From DT-111 sp965263225 (GTDB lineage Bacteria; Bacteroidota; Bacteroidia; Chitinophagales; Saprospiraceae), in assembly GCA_965263225.1 (NCBI GenBank), contig CBDHHG010000001.1, positions 930,001-994,000 on the forward strand: 64,000 bases of DNA. Direction: 5' to 3'. Shown here one piece after another: positions 9,520 to 18,047 of the stretch (its first letter is position 1; the number at the start of each line of letters is the position of its first letter). The notes beneath the pieces were generated by a model. That model saw nothing but the letters and a program-made list of their open reading frames with translations. It ran no database searches and was not told the DNA's origin. The position numbers were made by a program, and so were the translations under genes.

Positions 9520-9974
9520 ATGTAGAAGTGTTAGGGCCATTAAGCAGTAATGTCCATTTTATGTGTGTTGTAGATTGTACCAGCGCTAAATACAAATTCA
9601 ACGATTTTGGTCCTAAAAAAATAGTCGAACCCCTTGATTTAACAGACTTAGCACAGTCTTTGGCTGATTTAGCAACTGGTAGTGTCTACTAATAGGACTC
9701 CTCCCAGGTCAAATCGGTTGCAAACTTAGCTTTACAAGCACAACGCTTTAAGCAATAGGTAGTTTGATGAAAAGAGATTTTATTCGTAAATTTGAATGCA
9801 CGCCTAAAGTAACCTGAAGAGAGAAGTATAACTTCGGAGATGTGGAGAGGTCTTTTCTATACGGTAATGCTAAGCTACATGTTCTAATCTTGACGGTAAA
9901 CCGTCTTTATACTTAGTTTTTGCATCTTTACGATTGGATGTAATATTTCATCATGACGTATTAATTCAAAAATT
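9520..9974. other. 455-nt intergenic region
   Basis: Divergent region between the DUF5686 gene and the mutL cluster. The only signal I can support is the TTTG-N20-TAAATTTG promoter listed separately. A short open frame at 9489-9692 overlaps the DUF5686 start region and looks like chance. No RNA gene was recognised. Confidence 0.5.
9763..9794 (+). promoter_or_regulatory. Predicted Bacteroidota-type promoter upstream of the mutL cluster
   Basis: TTTG (9763-9766), 20 nt, then TAAATTTG (9787-9794), which fits the Bacteroidota housekeeping consensus of TTTG near -33 and TAnnTTTG near -7. The start point would be near 9800, leaving a leader of about 175 nt before the gene at 9975. Two other sites in this window have the same 20-nt spacing. 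Confidence 0.6.
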
Positions 9975-10316
9975 ATGTTTTTAAGGTTTCTGAAGTTGCC
10001 CAAATACCAACGCTATGAATATAAGCCCCGCTATTGGGATCCCCAGAAAGAAGAAATGGAAAAGCGGGTGCAACAAATCAAAGACCGCCAAAATGGTGTG
10101 ACCGCTGAAAGTGTAAGAGCCAGATTTGCTTCTGGAGGGATTAGAAGAGGTTTTGAAGCAACGGGACATCGCCGAAAGCAACAAGCCATGCGGTCTAACT
10201 TTATCCTGATAGCCGTAATTCTAGCGCTTTTGTTCTTGGCCTATATGCTACTTAATGTATATTTGCCGGAGTTTGAACAGATGCTGAATGATAAGCAGGG
10301 CGGAAGTGAGTTCTAA
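9975..10316 (+). CDS. Small single-pass membrane protein upstream of mutL
   Basis: 113 residues. The N-terminal 70 residues are basic and tyrosine/arginine rich (KYQRYEYKPRYWDPQKEEME), followed by one membrane helix at about 75-95 (FILIAVILALLFLAYMLL) and a short acidic tail. The positive-inside rule puts the large N-terminal part in the cytosol. I do not recognise a named domain. A small protein of this type next to mutL and rhomboid genes is a recurring arrangement in Bacteroidota as far as I recall, so it is probably a real conserved gene rather than a chance frame. Confidence 0.75.
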   Translation: MFLRFLKLPKYQRYEYKPRYWDPQKEEMEKRVQQIKDRQNGVTAESVRARFASGGIRRGFEATGHRRKQQAMRSNFILIAVILALLFLAYMLLNVYLPEFEQMLNDKQGGSEF

Positions 10317-10426
10317 ATTCTCTATGAATAAAACAAAGCTTCCTCTAAGCCTTAGTAGCTGTAAAGTCCATGGAACTGGCAGCTATCCAAAAATGCCTAG
10401 AGGAACAAATAAAATTGATTCGATAT

Positions 10427-12322
10427 ATGGCTGATCTTATTCAGCTATTGCCCGACGCAATCGCTAATCAAATTGCTGCTGGCGAAGTAATACAACGCCC
10501 AGCCTCGGTGATTAAAGAATTGATGGAGAACTCCATCGATGCGGGTAGTACTAGTGTCAAGCTGATAGTCAAGGATGCAGGTAAAACCCTACTGCAGGTG
10601 ATAGATAACGGCTGTGGAATGTCAGAAACAGATGCTAGAATGGCCTTTGAGCGGCATGCTACATCTAAGATCCGGGCATCACAGGATCTATTTGCCATTC
10701 GAACCATGGGTTTCCGAGGAGAGGCCATGGCTTCTATCGCTGCTGTTGCCCAGGTAGAAATGCGTACCCGTAGACAGTCTGAAGAACTAGGTACTAGATT
10801 AGTCATTGAGGGATCCGACGTTAAATCTCAAGAGGCTTGTCAATGCATATCTGGAACCAACATCTCCGTTAAGAATCTCTTTTTCAATGTTCCTGCTAGA
10901 CGGAATTTCTTAAAATCCAATACCGTTGAAATGCGTCACATTATCGACGAATTTCAACGATTAGCCATTGCCAATCCAGATATTTTCTTTTCCCTTCATC
11001 ACAACAATGGTGAAATCTTCCACTTACCTCCTGGCAACCTTAGACAGCGAATTATAGCGCTGTTTGGCAATGCCTATAACAAGCGACTGGTACCAGTATC
11101 GGAAGAGACGGACGCCTTGAAGTTATATGGTTTTGTTGGCAAGCCAGAGTTTGCCAAAAAGACTAGGGGAGAACAGTACTTTTTTGTTAATCAACGATTT
11201 ATCAAAAGTGGTTACCTCAATCATGCCGTAACTACAGCCTTCGAAGACCTTTTACCTAGTGACACCTACCCTTTATATGTAATATTCATTGATATTGATC
11301 CGGCGAGGATTGACATCAATGTACATCCAACTAAACAAGAGATCAAATTTGATGATGAAAAGCTAGTATACAATTACCTAAAGGTAGCCATTCGGCATAG
11401 CCTTGGGCAATATAGTATCATGCCTACCCTCGACTTTGATCAAGAATCAAGCTTTTCAACCAATCGAGTTCAACCGGTTAAACCTTCAAAATTTACGATA
11501 GATTCCTATACACGAGAAAGTAAGGCTACAGCAGGAAATAGCAGTAGCAAAAGCTACTCAAACGGGGGGATGAACTTTGCTGGTGAAGAGCAAAGACAAC
11601 AAAATAACCTTGCCAATTGGCAAAAGCTTTACGAGGGAATTGGACAAGCAGACGAAGAGGAAATGGATACCGGAGAAGCAGAGTCTTCTGTAACTATTGA
11701 AAGTGAGTGGTCCAAGGAAAATACCCTGGACGACCATTCCAAAAGCTTTTCAAAACAACAACGCCCCCCTTATCAAGTTCATGCCTCCTATATTGTTAGC
11801 CATATCAAATCAGGCTTCCTCCTAATTGACCAACAAGCGGCTCATGAACGGATACTCTATGAGAATTATCTGCAAGTGCTAGAAAAGCAAAGTGCTAGTA
11901 CTCAAAAGCAGTTATTTCCGAAAACTATAGACCTTCCTCAGGCTGACGCCTCAGTCCTTCGCAATATCATCCCACAAATCAATTTATTGGGTTACGATAT
12001 CCAGGAGTTTGGTCAAAATACTTTTGTCATCAATGGTATTCCTGCCGAAATGGCTGGGCATCAAAATGAGGAAAAGGCCATCGAAATCCTGCTGGAGCAA
12101 TTCAAATCCAATCTTGAGCTCAAATTAGACATCAAGGAAAACCTTGCTCGGTCCTTGGCCAGGAGCACATCGATCAAACGCGGACAAGTTTTGAGCGTAA
12201 CCGAAATGCAAGCGCTGATCGATAAACTTTTTGCCTGTGAGATCCCATTCTCTAGCCCAACTGGGCGGAACTGTTTTATCACATTTGAACTAGATGATCT
12301 AGCCAAACGTTTTGAAGGGTAA
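10427..12322 (+). CDS. mutL: DNA mismatch repair protein MutL
   Basis: 631 residues from the ATG at 10427 (MADLIQLLPDAIANQIAAGE); an upstream in-frame ATG at 10370 would add 19 residues not expected in the family. The GHKL ATPase motifs are all present: IANQIAAGEVIQRP, VIDNGCGM and TMGFRGEAMASI. A transducer domain follows (NVHPTKQEIKF) and then a variable linker (about 335-440). The C-terminal dimerisation domain has DQQAAHERILYE at 468-479, a variant of the endonuclease motif DQHA(X)2E(X)4E with Gln for His. The later metal-site motif, usually CPHGRP, reads SPTGRN (610-615). The nicking site therefore looks degenerate. MutL couples MutS mismatch recognition to strand removal. Confidence 0.97.
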   Translation: MADLIQLLPDAIANQIAAGEVIQRPASVIKELMENSIDAGSTSVKLIVKDAGKTLLQVIDNGCGMSETDARMAFERHATSKIRASQDLFAIRTMGFRGEAMASIAAVAQVEMRTRRQSEELGTRLVIEGSDVKSQEACQCISGTNISVKNLFFNVPARRNFLKSNTVEMRHIIDEFQRLAIANPDIFFSLHHNNGEIFHLPPGNLRQRIIALFGNAYNKRLVPVSEETDALKLYGFVGKPEFAKKTRGEQYFFVNQRFIKSGYLNHAVTTAFEDLLPSDTYPLYVIFIDIDPARIDINVHPTKQEIKFDDEKLVYNYLKVAIRHSLGQYSIMPTLDFDQESSFSTNRVQPVKPSKFTIDSYTRESKATAGNSSSKSYSNGGMNFAGEEQRQQNNLANWQKLYEGIGQADEEEMDTGEAESSVTIESEWSKENTLDDHSKSFSKQQRPPYQVHASYIVSHIKSGFLLIDQQAAHERILYENYLQVLEKQSASTQKQLFPKTIDLPQADASVLRNIIPQINLLGYDIQEFGQNTFVINGIPAEMAGHQNEEKAIEILLEQFKSNLELKLDIKENLARSLARSTSIKRGQVLSVTEMQALIDKLFACEIPFSSPTGRNCFITFELDDLAKRFEG

Positions 12323-12381
12323 TGCCCTTATTTTGTCGAAAACCTTTGTAGGTTGACCATTCTTCTTTTACCTTGTAGGCT

Positions 12382-13188
12382 ATGTTTAGAATTACTGATG
12401 TTGTCCGCCATTTGTTGATTATCAATGTGATGGTTTTCATAGCTGCTGAGCTATTGAGTCCTAGTTTGGAGATCTTAGCTTTGCGCTATCCTTTGTCTGA
12501 AGAATTCTATCCATTTCAGTTGGTGACGCACTTCTTCATGCACGCCCCTTTACCACAGATATTCCACATATTCTTCAATATGTTCGCTTTGGTAATGTTC
12601 GGTAGTGCCTTGGAATCCTTGTGGGGGCCCAAACGCTTTCTGTTCTATTACTTTGTGTGTGCTTTTGGTGCGGCGGCCTTACATCTTCTAAGCAGTTACA
12701 TGGAAATCTCACAAATCCAGGAAACCATAGCTGCTTTCAGTGATAATCCAAACTATACCACCTATTGGGCATTTTTTAATGATATTCCAATGGAAAGGTT
12801 TGGTAGTAATTTTCAGGACAGCGTAGCTCAGTTGGGGCGAGCTATTGAAACTAATCCAGCTTCTAGGGACATCAAAGAAGCACTTGATTTCATGAATCGA
12901 TATTTAGAGGGAAAAATGAATAGTCAAATTGTTGGTGCCTCCGGAGCCATCTACGGATTGTTGCTAGCATTCGGCATGCAATTCCCTAATGCTGAGTTGA
13001 TGTTGATCTTTCTACCGATTCCCATTAAGGCAAAGTACTTTATTCCCGTTCTCATGATTATTGAGCTCTTCCTTGGCGTAAATCAGTATGCTTGGGATAA
13101 TATTGCTCATTTTGCTCACCTTGGCGGCGCCATAACTGGATTCTTTATAATTTTGTTCTGGCGAAAACAGGGACCTGGGTTTCAATAA
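12382..13188 (+). CDS. Rhomboid family intramembrane serine protease (first of two)
   Basis: 268 residues, about six membrane helices. The catalytic serine is S187 in GASGA and the histidine H246 in AHFAHLGGAITGF, giving the Ser-His dyad of rhomboids. The conserved HIFFNMFALVMFG block in the second helix region carries the oxyanion-side His/Asn. An unusual loop of about 90 residues (near 112-180, ISQIQETIAAFSDNP onward) is inserted between helices before the active serine and is absent from the neighbouring paralogue. Rhomboids cleave membrane proteins within or near the bilayer; the substrate is unknown. It starts 59 nt after mutL. Confidence 0.93.
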   Translation: MFRITDVVRHLLIINVMVFIAAELLSPSLEILALRYPLSEEFYPFQLVTHFFMHAPLPQIFHIFFNMFALVMFGSALESLWGPKRFLFYYFVCAFGAAALHLLSSYMEISQIQETIAAFSDNPNYTTYWAFFNDIPMERFGSNFQDSVAQLGRAIETNPASRDIKEALDFMNRYLEGKMNSQIVGASGAIYGLLLAFGMQFPNAELMLIFLPIPIKAKYFIPVLMIIELFLGVNQYAWDNIAHFAHLGGAITGFFIILFWRKQGPGFQ

Positions 13189-13250
13189 AGCTTGCAGAAA
13201 AAAGATCGTGATTAGAAACGATATATTCGATAAAAAGTAGGAACGAAAGG

Positions 13251-13275
13251 GGTTTAGACGTAAAGTCGTCAAACC
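13251..13275 (+). terminator. Weak hairpin downstream of the first rhomboid gene
   Basis: GGTTTAGACG at 13251 pairs with CGTCAAACC ending at 13275 (9 bp with one bulge, 6-nt loop), followed by TTAATTT. It may be a weak terminator or leader structure in the 242-nt gap between the two rhomboid genes. Confidence 0.35.
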
Positions 13276-13430
13276 TTAATTTCACTATAAATAATAGAAA
13301 CAATATATCTGTTCAAACCGTTAGTTGTTGTAGATTATTGCTTAATTTAAAGCACTGTTTTCATTATAATCCGCTTGGTTTTACTTGATTCCTTGAGCAA
13401 AAGAAGCGGGATTCAATCGTAATCAATAAA

Positions 13431-14372
13431 ATGTTTAGATCAATTTGGGACGACGTAAAGAGAGAATATAGTTATGGTAATATGGTTACCCGTATTATCA
13501 TTATCAATCTTGCTTTTTTTGTCATCGTCAAATTGCTGTGGGTTGTTTTAATGATTGGTAATGCTTGGGTAGAACCTGAGATTTACCGTACTATCAGCCG
13601 ATTCTTCATGATCTCCTCTGATTGGATGCACAATCTCACGCATCCCTGGGTGATCTTTACTCATATGTTTTTCCACGAAGGCGTATTTCACATTCTATGG
13701 AATATGCTATTTCTCTATTGGTTTGGGCGAATTGTAGGAGACCTGCTGGGAAACCACCGCGTCCTCCCGCTCTATCTCTTAGGAGGACTTGTGGGAGGGC
13801 TTATCTACCTGATTACGGCCAAGCTGATGTTTAATGGTACTAGCTATGCCCTCGGAGCTTCTGGAGCCGTGATGGCTATTGTAGTAGCGGCAGGTACGAC
13901 CTCGCCGGACTATATTATGCGCTTAATCCTCCTGGGAGATATTAAATTGAAATATATCGTGGGTGCCCTGGTATTCTTTGATGTCGTTGGCGTAGGTAGC
14001 AATATCAATACCGGAGGACATATTGCCCACTTGGGAGGCGCATTCTTTGGCTGGCTTTTCGTGAGACAGCTAAGAGAAGGGAATGACCTTTCCATGCCGG
14101 TCAATAAACTGTTGAATAGAATACAGGACTTCTTTAAAAACCTCAGTAGTGGAAGTAGCACCAGGTCTCGAAAGGGCCCGAAGGTCGTTTACCGAAACCC
14201 AAATCGAAAGAAAACTACTCATACTAGAGATAGAGGCAACGCATCGTCTGATTATAACGACATGTCGCATCAAGAACAATTAGATAGCATTCTTGAAAAG
14301 ATTAAGAAATCTGGCTATGATAATTTGACGGAGGAAGAAAAGGAGTTTCTTTTCAATGCCAGCAAAAAATAG
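13431..14372 (+). CDS. Rhomboid family intramembrane serine protease with C-terminal DUF6576-like tail (second of two)
   Basis: 313 residues. The rhomboid core spans about 20-215, with H-x-x-W-N in FHILWNMLFLYWFGR, catalytic S144 in GASGA and H200 in GGHIAHLGGAFFGW. The last 95 residues are soluble: a basic linker with RKGPKVVYRNPNRKK, then a helical end (MSHQEQLDSILEKIKKSGYD, NLTEEEKEFLF) that matches the DUF6576 module found on Bacteroidota rhomboids. The tail probably lies in the cytosol and may bind a partner. Paralogous to the previous gene but compact, without its long loop. Confidence 0.93.
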   Translation: MFRSIWDDVKREYSYGNMVTRIIIINLAFFVIVKLLWVVLMIGNAWVEPEIYRTISRFFMISSDWMHNLTHPWVIFTHMFFHEGVFHILWNMLFLYWFGRIVGDLLGNHRVLPLYLLGGLVGGLIYLITAKLMFNGTSYALGASGAVMAIVVAAGTTSPDYIMRLILLGDIKLKYIVGALVFFDVVGVGSNINTGGHIAHLGGAFFGWLFVRQLREGNDLSMPVNKLLNRIQDFFKNLSSGSSTRSRKGPKVVYRNPNRKKTTHTRDRGNASSDYNDMSHQEQLDSILEKIKKSGYDNLTEEEKEFLFNASKK

Positions 14373-14393
14373 TAGCTGACTCCATATCCAACT

Positions 14394-15455
14394 GTGAAAC
14401 AAATCGAAAACGCTTTAAGATGGGCTAATGCCCTTCTGGTGTTGATCACCCTGACATCCTATCTATCTCCCTACTTGGATCCCGGAACATTCTGGCCAAT
14501 TTCCTTATTGGGACTGTTCTACCCTTGGCTCCTACTGCTCAATCTACTCTTCCTCCTATATTGGATCTTTCAGCGTAAACGCTACTTTTGGTATTCCCTC
14601 GGTACTTTGCTTGTAGGGTGGAATTTTCTTAGCAATTTCATTGGCTGGCACAGCCCTTCCTCACTACCTGCAAACACAGAGACGATACGGGTTATGTCCT
14701 ATAATTGTCATGCTTTACATCCAGTGGATGGACCAAAAGGAAGTTGGAAGATTAGAGATCTCAGTCTGATGATTCAGCAACACCAACCTGATGTTATACT
14801 GTTTCAAGAATATCCAATTCTGAAAAGAATAGCCGACCCACTTGCCAAGCAACTGGCCATCGATTGTGGGCTTAAACATAGCTTTCGTTCACATCGGAAA
14901 AGCTTAGCACTATTCTCCCGCTACCCCCTCGATAATAAGGAAGGTAAATACTTCAGTAATGATGCCAATGGATTTCAGCATGTCGATATTAAGGTGGGAG
15001 AGCAGCGTGTTCGCGTTTACAATGTACACTTGCAAACCAATGCGCTGAGCGGCCTAGCTAACCAAGTCGCCAAGGAGGGAAACCTGCAAGAAAAAGAGAC
15101 TTGGTTGCAAATAAGAGGCATGATGGGCAGGTATAAGCGATCGACCAAGGTCCGCGGTACTCAAGCCATTGAAATAGTCAATAGCTTTGCCGATAGCCCT
15201 CATCCGGTCATTTTAGGAGGAGATTTGAATGATGTACCTTTCTCCTACACATTTCAACAATTGAACAAACCGCTACAAGATGCTTTCCAGAAGAAGGGAA
15301 GAGGATTAGGGATCACATTCAATGGGAGCATTCCTGCACTTCGTATCGATTACCTAATGGCCGATCCTAGTATTGAGATCCTCGATCACAGTATATTGCA
15401 CGAAGGACATTCAGATCATTATCCCATCATTAGTACTTTCAAGCTCTCACCCTAA
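14394..15455 (+). CDS. Endonuclease/exonuclease/phosphatase (EEP) family protein with N-terminal membrane segments
   Basis: 353 residues starting with GTG at 14394, 21 nt after the rhomboid stop. Three membrane helices lie in the first 85 residues, then an EEP fold from about 100: VMSYNCHAL, VILFQEYP (metal-binding Glu), VYNVHLQTN, VILGGDLNDVPFSYTFQ (Asp/Asn pair) and the terminal GHSDHYPIISTF with the catalytic Asp-His. All key residues are intact, so it should be an active Mg-dependent phosphodiesterase; the substrate (lipid, nucleic acid or nucleotide) is not predictable. Its 3' end overlaps the convergent DUF819 gene by 9 nt. Confidence 0.9.
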   Translation: MKQIENALRWANALLVLITLTSYLSPYLDPGTFWPISLLGLFYPWLLLLNLLFLLYWIFQRKRYFWYSLGTLLVGWNFLSNFIGWHSPSSLPANTETIRVMSYNCHALHPVDGPKGSWKIRDLSLMIQQHQPDVILFQEYPILKRIADPLAKQLAIDCGLKHSFRSHRKSLALFSRYPLDNKEGKYFSNDANGFQHVDIKVGEQRVRVYNVHLQTNALSGLANQVAKEGNLQEKETWLQIRGMMGRYKRSTKVRGTQAIEIVNSFADSPHPVILGGDLNDVPFSYTFQQLNKPLQDAFQKKGRGLGITFNGSIPALRIDYLMADPSIEILDHSILHEGHSDHYPIISTFKLSP

Positions 15456-16637
15456 CATGGGCAACAACTGTTCTGCCGCCCAAAACCCAAGGAATGTTCC
15501 AACAGCATTACCCAAAGCTCCTAGCAAGACCGCAGGCAGGACTAAGTCACTCCGCCCCAAGCTCCTGGCCAAGGCTAAAGCGCTAGTTCCTCCCCCTACA
15601 TTGGCCTGAGAAACCATAGCGGCTTCTTCCAAACCCATTTTCATGACCCAGGCAGCTATAAGAGTCACGCCGCCATGAATAAAGACCGTAATTAAGGCAA
15701 AAACCAGCAGTATTCCCCCCAGTTCTCCCAGGCCCTGTAAGGCAACTAAGTCACAAAAAGCTCCAATTACAGCCAAAAAAAGATAAACGGAAAACATACC
15801 CAACATCTGCGCACCGCGTAGTCTTTGCGTAACCGGAAGCTGTGCAATAATCAGCGCTATCGTAGTTATAATGATAATTGATGGAATAGGTGTCCCCGCC
15901 GCCTTAGCCCAATCCGCCAGCACATTGGACACCAATAAGGCTGCCATTCCCAAGGCTAAAGTAATAGCAAAATCCATGGGATGAATGGATTCTGTATCCA
16001 TCTCAATCCCTAAATCTACTTCTCTGTTGCTTTCTTGCTCTACAGAGTCTTTATTAGGTTTGACTTTCTTCCAGAGGAAAGCCAATACACTTGGAATAGC
16101 CAGCGTTATGATCATCCAGATCGTCGTGATAATGTTATCCACTACCACAGAACCGCCGTAAAGAGTCCCTTCTCTTACGATATCATAATTTAAAGCTAGG
16201 GCATTAAAATTTACACTCCCTCCAGTATAAGTTCCCACAAACATTCCACCAACAGCATGATAAAGCTCCCCTATATTTTCTTGACCATTGACAGCCCACA
16301 TGCCTATTATCACCCCGAAGGTTGTCCCAATAGACCCAATCAGGAAAAGAACCACCAAAGGTAACCCAGCCCGCAATAGCTCTTTCAAATTCACCCGAAG
16401 CAACAACCAAAAAATGGAAATTGGTGCCACATAAGCAAAAATAGCTTCGTAGGTTGGTACGGGTCTGGCTTCCGTAGAGCCCGCCGGTAGAATACCAATA
16501 TTAGCAATAATCGCAGTAAGAAGAATCACAAGTAGAGCCACGCCTAAATGTCGCAAAAAGGTCCTCCTTACCAGCCATTCAGACAGTACAATGATTAAAC
16601 ACAAAACTGAAAGAACATAGAGTGGGCTAGTAAACAT
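15447..16637 (-). CDS. DUF819 family membrane protein
   Basis: 396 residues with about ten to twelve membrane helices. Family hallmarks are AYVAPISIFWLLLRVNLKEL, MFVGTYTGGSVNFNAL and, near the C terminus, SQANVGGGTSALALARSLGR followed by LVLPAVLLGALGNAVGT. The two glycine-rich repeats suggest an inverted-repeat transporter fold, and DUF819 (YjcL-like) proteins are thought to be permeases; no substrate is established. A cytosolic loop near 185-215 is acidic. It is transcribed towards the EEP gene, with which it overlaps by 9 nt. Confidence 0.88.
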   Translation of the reverse strand: MFTSPLYVLSVLCLIIVLSEWLVRRTFLRHLGVALLVILLTAIIANIGILPAGSTEARPVPTYEAIFAYVAPISIFWLLLRVNLKELLRAGLPLVVLFLIGSIGTTFGVIIGMWAVNGQENIGELYHAVGGMFVGTYTGGSVNFNALALNYDIVREGTLYGGSVVVDNIITTIWMIITLAIPSVLAFLWKKVKPNKDSVEQESNREVDLGIEMDTESIHPMDFAITLALGMAALLVSNVLADWAKAAGTPIPSIIIITTIALIIAQLPVTQRLRGAQMLGMFSVYLFLAVIGAFCDLVALQGLGELGGILLVFALITVFIHGGVTLIAAWVMKMGLEEAAMVSQANVGGGTSALALARSLGRSDLVLPAVLLGALGNAVGTFLGFWAAEQLLPMLG

Positions 16638-17159
16638 GATAGTTGATGTAAGGTATAACTTAAAGATAAGTCCTTAGGTCGGATTACCTACCTTAACCAT
16701 AAAAAAAGCCCAGCGGAACTCGCCAGGCCATTAACATAAACCGCTTAAGAGTCTAAAAAGGGGAGTCGCGTTATGACTTATATTTTACAGGGATAAGCTG
16801 AACTGTAAGTGTATACTTAAGCAAGCAAATTCCAAGCATATGCTCTTTTACCAAAACAAATCGTAAATCTATATTCAATAACAAAGAGAGCTATAGCTTT
16901 CCACCCACAATAGTTGGTCGTTCTTAGTGCTTGTTTAGAATCAAGGATTAAGAAAAGTCTAAATATGGGATCACATGACAGAAAGGAAAATTATAGGCCG
17001 GAAGTGTTGTTCTAATATCATTAGCGTGGCCTTTTTCGCAGTTTAAATATACATATTTTTTCTCATACCTAATTAAGGAGATCAATTTTTCTACAAATCG
17101 ACTTCTTTTTACGAAATTTAGGAATTGTTTGAGCAAACTTAATCGCTAAGCTGGCAATT
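16638..17159. other. 522-nt intergenic region
   Basis: Divergent region between the DUF819 gene and the tail-tube pair. It contains a minus-strand hairpin with T-tract at 16701-16728 (listed). A 62-codon minus-strand frame at 16948-17136 has no family resemblance and I do not call it. Upstream of 17160 there is a short palindrome-like GTTTGAGCAAAC (about 17126-17137) that could be a regulatory site. Confidence 0.45.
16701..16728 (-). terminator. Intrinsic terminator in the leader of the DUF819 gene, or end of a small RNA
   Basis: On the minus strand GCCTGGCG (16728-16721), loop AGTTC, CGCTGGGC (16715-16708), then seven T (16707-16701). It lies 63 nt upstream of the DUF819 start and in its direction of transcription, with no protein gene upstream for it to terminate. 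An alternative pairing of an upstream AGCGG (near 16743) with the CCGCT of the 3' arm is possible, which would be compatible with attenuation. Confidence 0.5.
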
Positions 17160-17543
17160 ATGGCGGAAGAATTACCCAATGTAATAGTGGATTTTGTTTT
17201 GGAAAATGATTTGATGTACATCCAAATCAAAAACTTTTCTAGTAAGGCAGCCGCGGTAAATGTCAGGACTAAATTCGATCAGCCCATTATGGGCTTCGAC
17301 GGGAAGAAAGTAATTTCTGAAATCGCGGTCTTCAGACATTTAGATTACCTAGCCCCACTGAAAGTCTTTAAAATCTTTACGGCCCCCCTCCAAGCTTTTC
17401 TCAAGCGCTTAAAGAGAGATGAAATAGCCATCAAAGTGAGCTATGAAGATGATCGTGGTAAACGATTTGCCAAAGCCATCAGACACAATCTAAGTATCTA
17501 CAAGGATCTTCCTATCATCAAAAAACGTTGGGATCATGAGTGA
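17160..17543 (+). CDS. Unknown beta-rich protein coupled to a tail-tube-like gene
   Basis: 127 residues without signal peptide or membrane helix. The sequence alternates short beta-like strands (NVIVDFVLENDLMYIQIKN, AAAVNVRTKFDQPIMGFDG, DEIAIKVSYEDDRG) and reads like a single immunoglobulin-like beta-sandwich; I recognise no named family. The gene ends inside the start of the next one (8-nt overlap, stop TGA within ATGAGTGA), so the two are almost certainly translationally coupled and probably act together. A structural partner, chaperone or adaptor of the tail-tube-like protein is the obvious guess, but there is no motif to support a specific role. Confidence 0.75.
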   Translation: MAEELPNVIVDFVLENDLMYIQIKNFSSKAAAVNVRTKFDQPIMGFDGKKVISEIAVFRHLDYLAPLKVFKIFTAPLQAFLKRLKRDEIAIKVSYEDDRGKRFAKAIRHNLSIYKDLPIIKKRWDHE

Positions 17544-17964
17544 GTTTTTACAAGGTCATCACTTTCAGGTACAATGGGGCGGAGCCAGAATTGGCTTCCA
17601 AGAAATTAGTGGACTTCGCGTTAAAGTCGATGTAGTAGAGGTTCATGATGGAAGCTTTGTTGATGAAAGCCCCATCAAGTTACCCGGTAGAAAGCATTTC
17701 GGAAATATTACCCTACGCCGGGGGATTGTCAAACGAGATAATGAGTTCTTCAACTGGTGGAATACTATTCAATTTGGAGAGGTTGAACGTCGAGATATTG
17801 TGATCAGTTTGCTAAATGAGGAACATATTCCCACCCTCGTATGGAAGATCCGCAACGCTTTTCCCGTTGAAATTGTTTGGTCCGACCTGCGAGCCTCCGA
17901 GAGTCAAATTGCCATTGAGTCGCTGGAAATCGCTTGTGAAGGAATTACGGTCAGTAATGAATAA
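17536..17964 (+). CDS. Orphan phage tail-tube-like protein (T4 gp19 / eCIS tube family)
   Basis: 142 residues. The whole length fits the T4 gp19-type tail-tube family shared by phages and extracellular contractile injection systems: FQVQWGGARIGFQEISGL at the N terminus, LPGRKHFGNITLRRGI followed by KRDNEFFNWWN in the middle, and WKIRNAFPVEIVW then QIAIESLEIACEGI at the end. Such proteins form hexameric rings that stack into the inner tube. No sheath, baseplate, spike, ATPase or tape-measure gene is present within the window, so the gene is an orphan here. Its only partner is the overlapping upstream 127-residue gene. It could be a domesticated structural protein or work with a distant locus. 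Confidence 0.88.
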   Translation: MSEFLQGHHFQVQWGGARIGFQEISGLRVKVDVVEVHDGSFVDESPIKLPGRKHFGNITLRRGIVKRDNEFFNWWNTIQFGEVERRDIVISLLNEEHIPTLVWKIRNAFPVEIVWSDLRASESQIAIESLEIACEGITVSNE

Positions 17965-18047
17965 AACTGTCAACCTTTCTCTATAAATGACTTTCCTGTC
18001 TATTGGCAACAACATTCCCTCCTCTCATTTGTTGCCCTCCAAAAAAC

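Noticed and set aside
9489..9692. 67-codon plus-strand frame over the start of the DUF5686 gene
   Set aside because: It overlaps the signal-peptide region of a clear gene on the other strand and has no recognisable protein features.
16948..17136. 62-codon minus-strand frame upstream of the tail-tube pair
   Set aside because: Low-complexity translation with no family resemblance, no promoter and no terminator directly after it. The hairpin at 16701 is over 200 nt away.
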